64,000 nucleotides of DNA, taken from positions 1-64,000 of the forward strand of contig NZ_QRGC01000012.1 in the NCBI RefSeq assembly GCF_003448965.1, in the 5' to 3' direction. The position numbers and the translations under genes are program-made. The notes under the pieces were generated by a model. The model did not search any database, had not been told where the DNA came from, and was given only the letters and a program-made list of their open reading frames with translations. Below are positions 33,816 through 41,901 of the stretch, in pieces (position 1 is the stretch's first letter; each line of letters starts with the position of its first letter). The stretch is from Oceanicella sp. SM1341. GTDB lineage: Bacteria > Pseudomonadota > Alphaproteobacteria > Rhodobacterales > Rhodobacteraceae.

Positions 33816-34117
33816 GCGCCGGTGGGCCTGCCCGGCGGGCCTGCCGTGCCCTCGGGTCACCGTGGGGCGCGCGTGGCGCCCGGCGGCCTGCCGTGCGCCT
33901 TGGGCAATCGAGGGGGGGCGGGTGTCACCCAGACGGGTGCCGGCGCCCCCTGTCCGGCGGGCGAAGGGGCGGCGCGGGGGCTCTCGGCTCCGGCCGGCCC
34001 CCCCCCGTGTTCGGCGCCCGTGATCGGCGCCCGTGATCGGCACCCCTGACCGGCCCTCGTGAGCAGCTGTCGCGTGCGGCCCCCCGGCGCGCTGCGTGCG
34101 CGCCCGGCCCGGGGGGA
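33816..34117. other. convergent spacer with 13-bp tandem repeats
   Basis: Between the ends of quiC and the RTX gene. No supportable gene. It contains two imperfect copies of CGGCGGGCCTGCCGTGC-like sequence at about 33834-33898 and a 13-bp tandem array at 34008-34072. Confidence 0.5.
34008..34072. repeat. degenerating 13-bp tandem repeat, five units
   Basis: Successive 13-base units begin at 34008, 34021, 34034, 34047 and 34060. The second reads TGATCGGCGCCCG; its neighbours differ at a few positions and the last is weakly conserved. The array lies downstream of two convergent genes and codes for nothing obvious. Confidence 0.75.
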
Positions 34118-35908
34118 TCAGAAGATGAAATCGTCGCCGGTGAAGAGCATGCCCGCCCCGCCCTCGATGCGGATGGCGAAATCGGCGATGCCGTCGCCGT
34201 CGAGATCGGCCTCGATGCGCTTTTCGCTGCCATCGTTCACCGCGTGCAGCTCACCGGCGGTGCCGGAGAAGGCCGCGCCGCCGATCCAGGTGAAATCGTC
34301 CTGGCCGCCGCCTGCCACCGCGTCGAGGCGCTGGAAGTCGAAGACGTCCTCGCCCCGGCGGAAGTCGCGCACGAGGTCGGGGGCGTCGGCCGTGCTCTCG
34401 ACGGTGTCGCGGTAGATGAAACGGTCGGCGCCCCCGCCGCCGCCCAGCACGTCGGCGCCCAGGCCGCCCACGAGGCGGTCGATGCCGTCGTTGCCGTAGA
34501 TGCGGTCGTCCCCCGCGCCGCCGGAGAGCAGGTCGTCGCCGTCGCCGCCCAGGATGCGGTCCTGCCCGGCCTGGCCGCAGAGCATGTCGTTGCCCGCGCC
34601 GCCCAGCAGGAGGTCGTTGCCGGCGAGGCCGCTCATCTCGTCGGCGCCGTCGCTGCCCAGCAGGCGGTCGTTGCCGGCGGTGCCGTAGAGGGGGGCGTCG
34701 GGGTCGGCCAGCGGGTTGGCGGCGAGGAACACATCCTTGCGGCCGTTCGTGTCGTCGCCCGTGAGGTTGGTCGCCCAGGAATCGAAGGCGATCCAGCGCC
34801 CGTCGGCGGAGATGCGGGGCAGGGCGGCGGCCTCGTCGCCGCTCAGGCCGGCGGCCGAGAGGTCGACCATCGCGGTCTCGCCGCTCATCCGGTCATGCAC
34901 GTAGATGTCGTAGGTCTCGTCGTCGTCGCCAGCCAGCGCGTTGCCGGAGAAGGCGATGTAGCGCCCGTCGGCCGAGACGGAGGGGTTTTCCGCCGGGCTC
35001 ACCTCGTCGCCCAGCCCGAGGGCCACGGTGCGGCCGCTGTCCACGTCGTGGACGTAGAGATCGCCGGGCCCGCCGCTGCCCTGCGGCCCGCCGGCGGCGA
35101 TGTCGGAGGCGGAGGAGAGGAACACCAGCGTCGAGCCGTCGGCCGAGAGCGCGGGCGAGGAGGAGGGGCCGTCCGCCGGCCCGCCCGCCTCCGTGGCGCT
35201 CACCAGCCGGTTGCGCCCGGTGGCGAGGTCGAGCACGCGGAGCTGCAGGATGGGCACGAAGACATCGTCGTCGCGCACGAAGGTCTCGTCGGTGTAGGCG
35301 AGGAAGCGGCCGTTGTGCGACAGCGCCTCGTAGGCGCGCGCGCTTTCATGGCCGGGGAGCGACTGCACGGTGTCGATGCGGCGCAGCGTGTCGGTGGTGG
35401 CATCCCAGGCCACGAGATCGGTGAGGCCGTTGCGGCCGGTGATGTCGGTGGCGGTGGTGCGGAACACCACGGTGTTGCCATTGCCCGAGATCACCGGCGC
35501 GAAGCTCGCGCCGTTCAGCGCCACGCCGGCCGCGGTCTCGGACAGGCGCACGAGGCTGCCGCGGGCGAGATCGGCGAGGAAGATGTCGGAGGCGCCGTTG
35601 CCGTCCCGCGCGGCGAGGTTGGTCGCCTCGGTCTGGAACACGGCGAAGCGGCCGTTGGCCGAGAGCTCCGCCGCGCCGGAGTCGCCGTTCGCGCCCGTGC
35701 CGGTGCGCAGCTCGGTGAGGCGCCGGGTCTCGCCGCGGGCCATGTCGCGCACGAAGATGTCGAGCTGGCCCTCGTCGTCGCCCGGCACCAGTGTGTCGGC
35801 GTAGGAAGTGAAGGCGATGAAGCGGCCGTCGCCCGAGATCGCGGCACGGGTGCTCGTGCCGTCGGCCTCTGCGCCGTGATTGTCCAGCGATGCGCGTCTG
35901 ATTGCCAT
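34118..35908 (-). CDS. secreted RTX protein with PD40-type beta-propeller
   Basis: A 596-residue acidic protein. Residues 1-395 hold six or so TolB/PD40-like propeller repeats, each with a core like ISGDGRFIAFTSYA or LSADGSTLVFLSSAS. Residues 400-500 hold about eight glycine-rich nonapeptides of the calcium-binding RTX type (GGAGNDML, GGDGDDLL). The C-terminus ends in DFIF, typical of type I secretion signals. There is no N-terminal signal peptide, which fits type I secretion. No ABC/MFP secretion genes are nearby. Function unknown; the propeller suggests a binding surface. One RTX unit carries an unusual Cys (MLCGQAG). Confidence 0.88.
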   Translation of the reverse strand: MAIRRASLDNHGAEADGTSTRAAISGDGRFIAFTSYADTLVPGDDEGQLDIFVRDMARGETRRLTELRTGTGANGDSGAAELSANGRFAVFQTEATNLAARDGNGASDIFLADLARGSLVRLSETAAGVALNGASFAPVISGNGNTVVFRTTATDITGRNGLTDLVAWDATTDTLRRIDTVQSLPGHESARAYEALSHNGRFLAYTDETFVRDDDVFVPILQLRVLDLATGRNRLVSATEAGGPADGPSSSPALSADGSTLVFLSSASDIAAGGPQGSGGPGDLYVHDVDSGRTVALGLGDEVSPAENPSVSADGRYIAFSGNALAGDDDETYDIYVHDRMSGETAMVDLSAAGLSGDEAAALPRISADGRWIAFDSWATNLTGDDTNGRKDVFLAANPLADPDAPLYGTAGNDRLLGSDGADEMSGLAGNDLLLGGAGNDMLCGQAGQDRILGGDGDDLLSGGAGDDRIYGNDGIDRLVGGLGADVLGGGGGADRFIYRDTVESTADAPDLVRDFRRGEDVFDFQRLDAVAGGGQDDFTWIGGAAFSGTAGELHAVNDGSEKRIEADLDGDGIADFAIRIEGGAGMLFTGDDFIF

Positions 35909-36006
35909 GAAACCTGCTCGTACCGGTCGGGGACACGGGGGGTGGTGAAGGCGGCGCAGGGCACCCTGTGGACACTTCTTCTGAAGCTCTTCACCTCGCC
36001 TGGCCC

Positions 36007-36012
36007 ATTTTA
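36007..36012 (-). promoter_or_regulatory. candidate -10 box of the RTX gene
   Basis: TAAAAT on the minus strand (complement of 36007-36012) matches five of six -10 consensus bases. It lies in the AT-rich patch 36005-36060, about 100 bases before the RTX start. No good -35 box is paired with it. Confidence 0.3.
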
Positions 36013-36060
36013 GTCAACAAAGAGTTAATTGCACTTTAATTCCTGAGATTTGGTTAACCG

Positions 36061-36078
36061 GCGGGCAGCGCTGCCCGC
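36061..36078. promoter_or_regulatory. perfect 18-bp palindrome in the divergent intergenic region
   Basis: GCGGGCAGC followed directly by its reverse complement GCTGCCCGC. It borders an unusually AT-rich patch and lies between the divergent RTX and ATP-grasp genes, so it could be a shared operator. No loop and no T-run argue against a terminator. Confidence 0.45.
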
Positions 36079-36166
36079 ACAAGCGGCAGCCAACGGGCTT
36101 GCGCAGGCTGCATGGCGCGGTGCACACTCGCCTTAACCACAAGGGAAAAAACAGGGTGGTCCGAGA

Positions 36167-37576
36167 GTGACATTCTACGAAATGGCTTCCGACACGGGCG
36201 CGACACGGCCGCCCTACGAGCAGATCGTCAGGTGGATCGAGGAAAGCGGTTTCGAGACCCTGCGCAAGCGCAGCGAGGAGGCGGAGGCGATCTTCCGCCG
36301 CATCGGCATCACCTTCGCGGTCTACGGCGAGGGCGGTGACCCGGAGCGTCTCATCCCCTTCGACCTCATCCCGCGGGTGTTCTCGGCGCTGGAATGGCGC
36401 CAGCTCGACCGGGGCATCCGCCAGCGCGCCCAGGCGCTCAATGCCTTCCTCTACGACGTCTACCACCGCGCCGAGATCATCCGCGCCGGCATCATCCCGG
36501 CCGATCTGGTCTACCGCAACGATGCCTTCCTGCCGCAGATGATCGGCTTCGATCCGCCGGGGAAGGTCTACAGCCACATCGTGGGCATCGACATCGTGCG
36601 CACCGCCGGCACCTCCTTCCAGGTGCTGGAGGACAATTGCCGCACCCCCTCGGGCGTGAGCTACATGCTCGAGAACCGCGAGATCCTGATGCGCATGTTC
36701 CCCGAGCTGTTCTCGGGCGGGGCGGTGGAGCCGGTGGACAGCTACCCCCAGCAGCTGCGCAAGACGCTGGAGGAGCTCGCCCCCGCCGCCTGCACCGGCG
36801 ACCCCGTTGTGGTGGTGCTCACCCCCGGCTCGCTCAACTCGGCCTATTACGAGCATTCCTTCCTCGCCGACCTGATGGGCGTGGAGCTGGTGGAGCCGCA
36901 GGACCTCTTCGTCGACGAGGGGCGGGTGTGGATGCGCACCACCCTCGGGCCGCAGCGGGTGGACGTGATCTACCGGCGCATCGACGATGATTTCCTCGAC
37001 CCGCTGAACTTCCGCCCCGACTCGATGCTGGGCATCGCCGGCATCTTCGACGTCTACCGCGCCGGCGGTGTCACCCTGTGCTCGGCCCCGGGCGCGGGCG
37101 TGGCGGATGACAAGGCGATCTACACCTACGTGCCGGAGATGATCCGCTTCTACCTCGGCGAGACGCCGATCCTGGAGAACATCCCCACCTACAAATGCGC
37201 CAACCGCGACGAGTGCGCCTATGTGCTGGAGCATCTCGACGAGCTGGTGGTCAAGGAGGTGCACGGCTCGGGCGGCTACGGCATGCTCATCGGGCCGAAA
37301 TCGACGAAGGAGGAGCAGGAGGCCTACGCGAAGCGCATCATCGCCGACCCGGAGGATTTCATCGCCCAGCCGACGCTCGACCTCTCCACCGCCCCCACGC
37401 TGGGCGGGGCCGAGCTCGCCGGCCGGCATGTCGATTTCCGGCCCTTCTGCCTGGTGGGTCAGCAGATCCGCCTCGTGCCGGGCGGGCTCACCCGCGTGGC
37501 GCTGCGCGAGGGTTCGCTCGTGGTCAACTCCAGCCAGGGTGGCGGAGTGAAGGATACCTGGGTTCTGAGGGACTGA
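36167..37576 (+). CDS. circularly permuted ATP-grasp family protein
   Basis: A 469-residue protein of the CP-ATP-grasp family (former DUF404/DUF407). Conserved stretches: FDLIPRVFSALEWRQLDRGIRQRAQALNAF, FQVLEDNCRTPSGVSYMLENR and LVVKEVHGSGGYGMLIGP, which supply the ATP-grasp core in permuted order. Such enzymes are predicted to form peptide or amide bonds with ATP. It is followed by alpha-E and transglutaminase genes, the classic partners. Start: GTG 36167 (MTFYEMASD) or ATG 36182; neither has a strong Shine-Dalgarno. Confidence 0.92.
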   Translation: MTFYEMASDTGATRPPYEQIVRWIEESGFETLRKRSEEAEAIFRRIGITFAVYGEGGDPERLIPFDLIPRVFSALEWRQLDRGIRQRAQALNAFLYDVYHRAEIIRAGIIPADLVYRNDAFLPQMIGFDPPGKVYSHIVGIDIVRTAGTSFQVLEDNCRTPSGVSYMLENREILMRMFPELFSGGAVEPVDSYPQQLRKTLEELAPAACTGDPVVVVLTPGSLNSAYYEHSFLADLMGVELVEPQDLFVDEGRVWMRTTLGPQRVDVIYRRIDDDFLDPLNFRPDSMLGIAGIFDVYRAGGVTLCSAPGAGVADDKAIYTYVPEMIRFYLGETPILENIPTYKCANRDECAYVLEHLDELVVKEVHGSGGYGMLIGPKSTKEEQEAYAKRIIADPEDFIAQPTLDLSTAPTLGGAELAGRHVDFRPFCLVGQQIRLVPGGLTRVALREGSLVVNSSQGGGVKDTWVLRD

Positions 37577-37577
37577 C

Positions 37578-38507
37578 ATGCTGAGCCGGACCGCAGAAAA
37601 CCTCTACTGGATGTCGCGCTACCTCGAGCGCGCCGAAAGCACAGCGCGGCTCATCGAGATGGGCCAGCGCATGGCGCTGCTGCCCGGCTCGGCCGAGCGG
37701 CAGGAATGGCGCTCGGTCATCATGGCCACCGGGGCGGAGGAGTATTTCGACGAGGGCAAGACCCTGAACGAGGCCGCCATCGTGCGCGGCCTTGTGCTCG
37801 ACCAGGACAATCCCTCCTCCATCCACGCCTGCCTCACCCGGGCGCGGGCCAATGCGAAGGCGATCCGCACCGCCCTCACCCAGGAGATGTGGGAGGCGCT
37901 GAACGACGGCTGGCGCCGGCTGGAGAACGTCGACGAGATCACCGCCCGGCGCGAGCTGCCCACCATCCTCGACTGGGTGAAGGCCCGTGCGGCGATGTTC
38001 CGCGGCGCCTCCGAGACCTCGATGCTGCGCAACGACGGCTACGCCTTCCTGCGCCTCGGCGGCCACATGGAGCGCGCCGACATGACCCTGCGGCTGCTCA
38101 ACGTGAAGTACTTCGTGCTGCTGCCGGAGAGCGACATCGTGGGCGGCGGGCGCGACCATCACCAGTGGACCTCGGTGCTCTGGGCGCTCTCGGCCATGCG
38201 CTCGTTCCACCACATCTACAAGGGCGATTACGCGCCCTGGAAGATCGCCGATTTCGTGATCCTCAACGGCGCCTTCCCGCGCTCGGTCACCTTCTGCTAC
38301 CGCCAGATCAGCCAGACGCTCGACCACCTGGAACTGGCCTACGGCCAGCGCCACCCCTGCCACGACCTCGCCTCCGCCGGGCTCGACCGGCTGAACGAGA
38401 CCGGCATCGGCGAGGTGTTCCGCAACGGGCTGCACGAGTTCGTCGACGAGTTCATCGGCGTCACCGCGAAACTGTCGCGCGAGGTCTCCCTCGCCTATCA
38501 TTTCTGA
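37578..38507 (+). CDS. alpha-E domain-containing protein (DUF403)
   Basis: A 309-residue, nearly all-helical protein beginning MLSRTAENLYWMSRYLERAE, the hallmark of the alpha-E domain with its repeated Arg/Glu pairs. Further conserved parts are LRLGGHMERADMTLRLL and RSVTFCYRQI. It starts one base after the ATP-grasp stop and eight bases before the transglutaminase gene. The family is genetically linked to the permuted ATP-grasp and is thought to work with it in a peptide-modification pathway; the activity is unknown. Confidence 0.93.
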   Translation: MLSRTAENLYWMSRYLERAESTARLIEMGQRMALLPGSAERQEWRSVIMATGAEEYFDEGKTLNEAAIVRGLVLDQDNPSSIHACLTRARANAKAIRTALTQEMWEALNDGWRRLENVDEITARRELPTILDWVKARAAMFRGASETSMLRNDGYAFLRLGGHMERADMTLRLLNVKYFVLLPESDIVGGGRDHHQWTSVLWALSAMRSFHHIYKGDYAPWKIADFVILNGAFPRSVTFCYRQISQTLDHLELAYGQRHPCHDLASAGLDRLNETGIGEVFRNGLHEFVDEFIGVTAKLSREVSLAYHF

Positions 38508-38514
38508 GGGTCCC

Positions 38515-39345
38515 ATGCGCCTCTCCGTGAGACACCGCACCACCTACACCTACGCGCCCGAGGCCGACAGGGTGGCGCTGCGGCTGAAGCTCTTCCCCTC
38601 CACCCACGCCGGGCAGCGCGTGCTCGACTGGTCGGTGAGCGTGAACGGCGACACCGTGGCCCCCCTGGTGCGCGACGCCTACGGCGACCAGGTGGCGCTC
38701 TGGAGCCACATGGCCCCGCTCGACGCCGCCGAGATCATCGCCTCCGGCACCGTGGAGGTGACCGACACCACCGGCCTGGTGCGCGACCTGCCGGCCCATC
38801 CGCCCCCGGGCATCTTCCTGCGCGACACGCCCCTCACCGAGCCCGACGAGGCGCTCACCGAATTCGCCGCCGCCATTCCGCCGGGCACCGAGCTGGAGCG
38901 GGCGCACGCCCTCTCCGCGGCGGTGACAGAGGCGGTGGAGTATCGCCCCGGCCTCACCGATGCGAAGACCACCGCCGCCCAGGCCCTCGCGCTGGGCGCC
39001 GGTGTGTGCCAGGACCACGCGCATGTGTTCATCGCCGCGGCGCGTCTGATGGGCCTGCCGGCGCGCTACGTGGTGGGCTACCTGCTCACCGACGAGGAGG
39101 CGGAGGAGACCCTGCTCGAGACCCATGCCTGGGCCGAGGCCTTCATCGCCGGGCTGGGCTGGATCGGCTTCGATCCGTCCAACGCCGTCTGCCCCACGGA
39201 AGCCTACGTGCGCCTGTCCTGCGGGCTCGACGCGCCGGACGCCGCCCCGGTGAACGGCAATGTGCTCGGCCAACCGGAGATCGGCTTCGAGACCGATGTC
39301 ACGGTGATGCAGGGCCAGCAGCAGCAGAGCCAGTCGCAGGGCTAG
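38515..39345 (+). CDS. transglutaminase-like cysteine peptidase family protein
   Basis: A 276-residue protein with a bacterial transglutaminase N-terminal beta domain (MRLSVRHRTTYTYAPEADR) and the papain-like core. The catalytic triad is visible: Cys in GAGVCQDHAH, His in ETHAWAEAF and Asp in WIGFDPSN. The Gln/Ser-rich tail is probably disordered. It completes the ATP-grasp / alpha-E / transglutaminase trio and may hydrolyse or cross-link a product of the ATP-grasp enzyme. A proteasome-like NTN hydrolase, frequent in related clusters, is not the next gene here. Confidence 0.93.
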   Translation: MRLSVRHRTTYTYAPEADRVALRLKLFPSTHAGQRVLDWSVSVNGDTVAPLVRDAYGDQVALWSHMAPLDAAEIIASGTVEVTDTTGLVRDLPAHPPPGIFLRDTPLTEPDEALTEFAAAIPPGTELERAHALSAAVTEAVEYRPGLTDAKTTAAQALALGAGVCQDHAHVFIAAARLMGLPARYVVGYLLTDEEAEETLLETHAWAEAFIAGLGWIGFDPSNAVCPTEAYVRLSCGLDAPDAAPVNGNVLGQPEIGFETDVTVMQGQQQQSQSQG

Positions 39346-39459
39346 CGGCTTTCACGGCACGCGCGGCTGCCATGCGCAGATCGCGCTTGAAGCGAGCGGG
39401 GCGGCGCTGCTACAGCCGAAGGAGGAGCGGGCGCGCGGCGCCCGCCACCCCGGGGCCAC

Positions 39460-39480
39460 CCCCGGGGGCAAGACCCGGGG
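39460..39480. repeat. CCCGGG palindrome, REP-like copy 2
   Basis: CCCCGGG (39460-39466), loop GGCAAGA, CCCGGGG (39474-39480): a perfect 7-bp stem ten bases before the DMT gene start. It resembles the element at 7850-7871 in stem and CAAG loop. At this position it would sequester the region just upstream of the start codon. Confidence 0.4.
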
Positions 39481-39490
39481 ACCCCGTCCG

Positions 39491-40414
39491 ATGAATCCCA
39501 TCCGCGGCATCATGCTCAAGGTGATGTCTGTCGTCGTGTTCATGGCCATGTCGGCCTTCATCAAGGCCACCGCGGAAGAGGTGCCGGCGGGCGAGCAGGT
39601 GTTCTTCCGCTCCTTCTTCGCCATTCCGCCGATCCTCCTGTGGCTGTGGTGGCGGCACGAGTTTCCCGCCGCCCTGCGCACGGACAACCTGATGGGGCAT
39701 TTCTGGCGCTCGCTGGTGGGCGTGTCCTCGATGGGGTGCAGCTTTCTCGCGCTCGGCCTGCTGCCGCTGCCCGAGTCGGTGGCGATCGGCTATGCCTCGC
39801 CGCTGCTCGCCACCATCTTCGCGGCGATGTTCCTCGGGGAGAGCGTGCGCTTCTACCGCATCGGCGCGGTGGCGCTCGGCCTCGCCGGGGTGGTGATGGT
39901 GCTCTCGCCGCGCATGACCACGATCGACCCCGCGGCGGCCTCCAAGCTCGAGACCGTGGGCGCCTTCGCCGCCCTCACCGGCGCGGTGTTCGGGGCGCTC
40001 GCCACCATCTTCGTGCGCAAGCTGGTGCAGAAGGAGCCGGCGGCGGCCATCGTGTTCTACTTCAGCCTGATCGCGGCGCTGCTCTCGCTGGTCACGCTGC
40101 CCTGGGGCTGGGTGTGGCCGCGCTGGGAGGTGCTGGCGATGCTGGTGGCGGCGGGGCTCTTCGGCGGGGTGGGGCAGATCCTGATGACCTCCTCCTACCG
40201 CCACGCCGACACCTCGGTGATCGCGCCCTTCGAGTACACCTCGATGGTCTTCGCGCTGGGGCTGGGCTATTTCGTCTTCGCCGAGGTGCCGACCTGGACC
40301 ATGGTCGGCGGGGCGGCGCTGGTGGTCACGGCGGGCCTGCTGATCATCTGGCGCGAGCGCGCCCTCGGCATCGAGCGCAAGCGCGCCCGCAAGGCGATGA
40401 CCCCGCAGGCCTGA
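39491..40414 (+). CDS. DMT superfamily (EamA) transporter
   Basis: A 307-residue inner-membrane protein with ten hydrophobic segments arranged as two EamA repeats of five. The first begins at MLKVMSVVVFMAMSAFIKA; the second at FAALTGAVFGALATIFVRKL. The C-terminus is basic (ERALGIERKRARKAMTPQA), fitting a cytoplasmic tail. Members export or import metabolites such as amino acids or nucleobases; the substrate cannot be told. It converges with the small peptide gene at 40422. No strong Shine-Dalgarno is visible; the upstream palindrome may affect initiation. Confidence 0.92.
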   Translation: MNPIRGIMLKVMSVVVFMAMSAFIKATAEEVPAGEQVFFRSFFAIPPILLWLWWRHEFPAALRTDNLMGHFWRSLVGVSSMGCSFLALGLLPLPESVAIGYASPLLATIFAAMFLGESVRFYRIGAVALGLAGVVMVLSPRMTTIDPAAASKLETVGAFAALTGAVFGALATIFVRKLVQKEPAAAIVFYFSLIAALLSLVTLPWGWVWPRWEVLAMLVAAGLFGGVGQILMTSSYRHADTSVIAPFEYTSMVFALGLGYFVFAEVPTWTMVGGAALVVTAGLLIIWRERALGIERKRARKAMTPQA

Positions 40415-40421
40415 GCGCGGC

Positions 40422-40559
40422 TCAGCGCGGGTCCTGGTCGAGCCGGACGTTGGGCATCTTGTAGACCTCGGCCGAGGACCAGCCCATCGAGTTCAGCGCG
40501 TAGGGTGCCGCGACCCCGATGCCCACGATGGCGACGACGGCAAGGATGAAGGCTTTCAT
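40422..40559 (-). CDS. 45-residue single-span membrane peptide at the end of the fdh operon
   Basis: A short frame starting MKAFILAVVAIVGIGVAAPY and ending VRLDQDPR. One hydrophobic helix (residues 3-20) is followed by a polar tail, giving a likely periplasmic tail or a signal-anchored peptide. A GAGGAG Shine-Dalgarno lies six bases before ATG 40559, and the gene starts 13 bases after the WD40-cytochrome c stop, so it reads as the last gene of the operon. Small membrane peptides often stabilise respiratory complexes; a similar role is a guess. No family recognised. Confidence 0.7.
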   Translation of the reverse strand: MKAFILAVVAIVGIGVAAPYALNSMGWSSAEVYKMPNVRLDQDPR

Positions 40560-40572
40560 GTCGGCTCCTCGT

Positions 40573-41901
40573 TCAGCGGGTTGCGTCCCGCAGGTAGTCT
40601 ATCAGGTCGGCGCGGTCCTGCGCACTGATGATGCGCTGCATCGGCATCTTCGAGCCCGGTGTATAATGCTCCGGCCCGAGGTCGAAAAGCCTGTCGAGCG
40701 TCTCCGGGCTCCAGGTGATGCCGGAGGCGGCGAGCGCCTCGGAATAGCTATAGCCCGGCAGCGCGCCCGCCTCGCGCCCGAAGATGTGGTGCAGTGTCGG
40801 CCCGGCGCGGCGGGCATCGCCGGGCGTGAGGCTGTGGCACACCGAGCACTTGCGGGCGAACTGCCGCTCGCCGTTGCCCACGCTCGCGGGATCGACCTTG
40901 AAGCGCTGCCCGGCGGCCATGGTGAACAGCGGCTCCGCGGGCCCGTCCACCGCCCAGACGGCGGCATGATCGGCGAGGCCCGCGGCCACCAGCCGGTGAT
41001 CGTCGAGGAAGGCGAGCGCCCAGACCGGCCCGCGCTCGGCGGCATGCAGCGCCCGGCCGAGCGACCAGTCCGCCGTCTCGATCAGCGTGATGAAGCCCTG
41101 GCCGTCGCCGGCGGCGAGCAGGGTTGCGGCCGGGTTCGCCGCCAGTGCCAGCACCGGCGTGCGCTCGAGCGAGATCTCGGCCAGCGGCTCCTCCGAGGGC
41201 AGGGCGAGGGCGCCGATCCGCCCGTCGACCGTGCCATAGGCGAGCCAGCCCGGGCCCGGCACCAGCACGTTGATGCCGAAGCCGCCGGTGAGCACGTCGC
41301 GCCCCGGCTCGAGCCCGCTCTCGCCCAGCTCCCAGCGGCGCAGCGTGCCATCGGCGGAGGCGGAGTAGAGACGGTCCGGCCCGGCGAAGGCGACCGCGTT
41401 CACCGCCCCCGCGCCGGCCTGCACGAGGGCGAGGCGCGTGCCGGTGTCGAGGTCCCAGAGCCCCACCGCGCCGTCCCAGCTCGCGGAGGCGAAATGCCGC
41501 CCGTCAGGCGAGAGGGCGAGGCCCATCACCTTGCCGCGGTGGCCGGAGAAATGCTGCAGCGCGCTGCCGCTGTCCGCGTCCCATGCGATGATCTCGAAAT
41601 CGTCGCCGCCCGAGAGCAGCCGGCCGCGCCCGGCGTCGATCACCACGTTCACTGCCGCGGCGTGGCCCTCGAGCCAGCGCATATGCGTGCCGCCCGGGCC
41701 CCAGAGCCCCACGGAATTGTCGAAGCTCGCGGTAAGGATCATCTCGCCCGCCCGGGCCAGCCCCTTCACCGGGCCGCCATGGCCGGTGAGCACCGGCTCC
41801 GCCGCCGCGGCCCCGCCCAGCAGCCCCGCGAGCAGCACGACGCACGGCGCCAGGCGGCGCCGCGCGACACTCCCCGCCCGGGCGCGGGGCCGGGGGCTCA
41901 T
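40573..41901 (-). CDS. WD40 beta-propeller fused to a c-type cytochrome domain
   Basis: A 442-residue exported protein. A signal peptide (LAPCVVLLAGLLGGAAA) leads to about seven WD40-like blades over residues 38-335 (FSGHRGKVMGLALSPDGRHF and HFASASWDGAVGLWDLDTG are typical). A C-terminal class I cytochrome c domain follows, with heme motif CSVCH at residues 352-356 and the likely axial Met in GSKMPMQR. Its ATG overlaps the fdhC stop (ATGA), tying it to formate dehydrogenase. I infer a periplasmic electron acceptor or assembly factor docking on the complex; the standard three-subunit enzyme does not include such a protein. Confidence 0.88.
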   Translation of the reverse strand: MSPRPRARAGSVARRRLAPCVVLLAGLLGGAAAAEPVLTGHGGPVKGLARAGEMILTASFDNSVGLWGPGGTHMRWLEGHAAAVNVVIDAGRGRLLSGGDDFEIIAWDADSGSALQHFSGHRGKVMGLALSPDGRHFASASWDGAVGLWDLDTGTRLALVQAGAGAVNAVAFAGPDRLYSASADGTLRRWELGESGLEPGRDVLTGGFGINVLVPGPGWLAYGTVDGRIGALALPSEEPLAEISLERTPVLALAANPAATLLAAGDGQGFITLIETADWSLGRALHAAERGPVWALAFLDDHRLVAAGLADHAAVWAVDGPAEPLFTMAAGQRFKVDPASVGNGERQFARKCSVCHSLTPGDARRAGPTLHHIFGREAGALPGYSYSEALAASGITWSPETLDRLFDLGPEHYTPGSKMPMQRIISAQDRADLIDYLRDATR

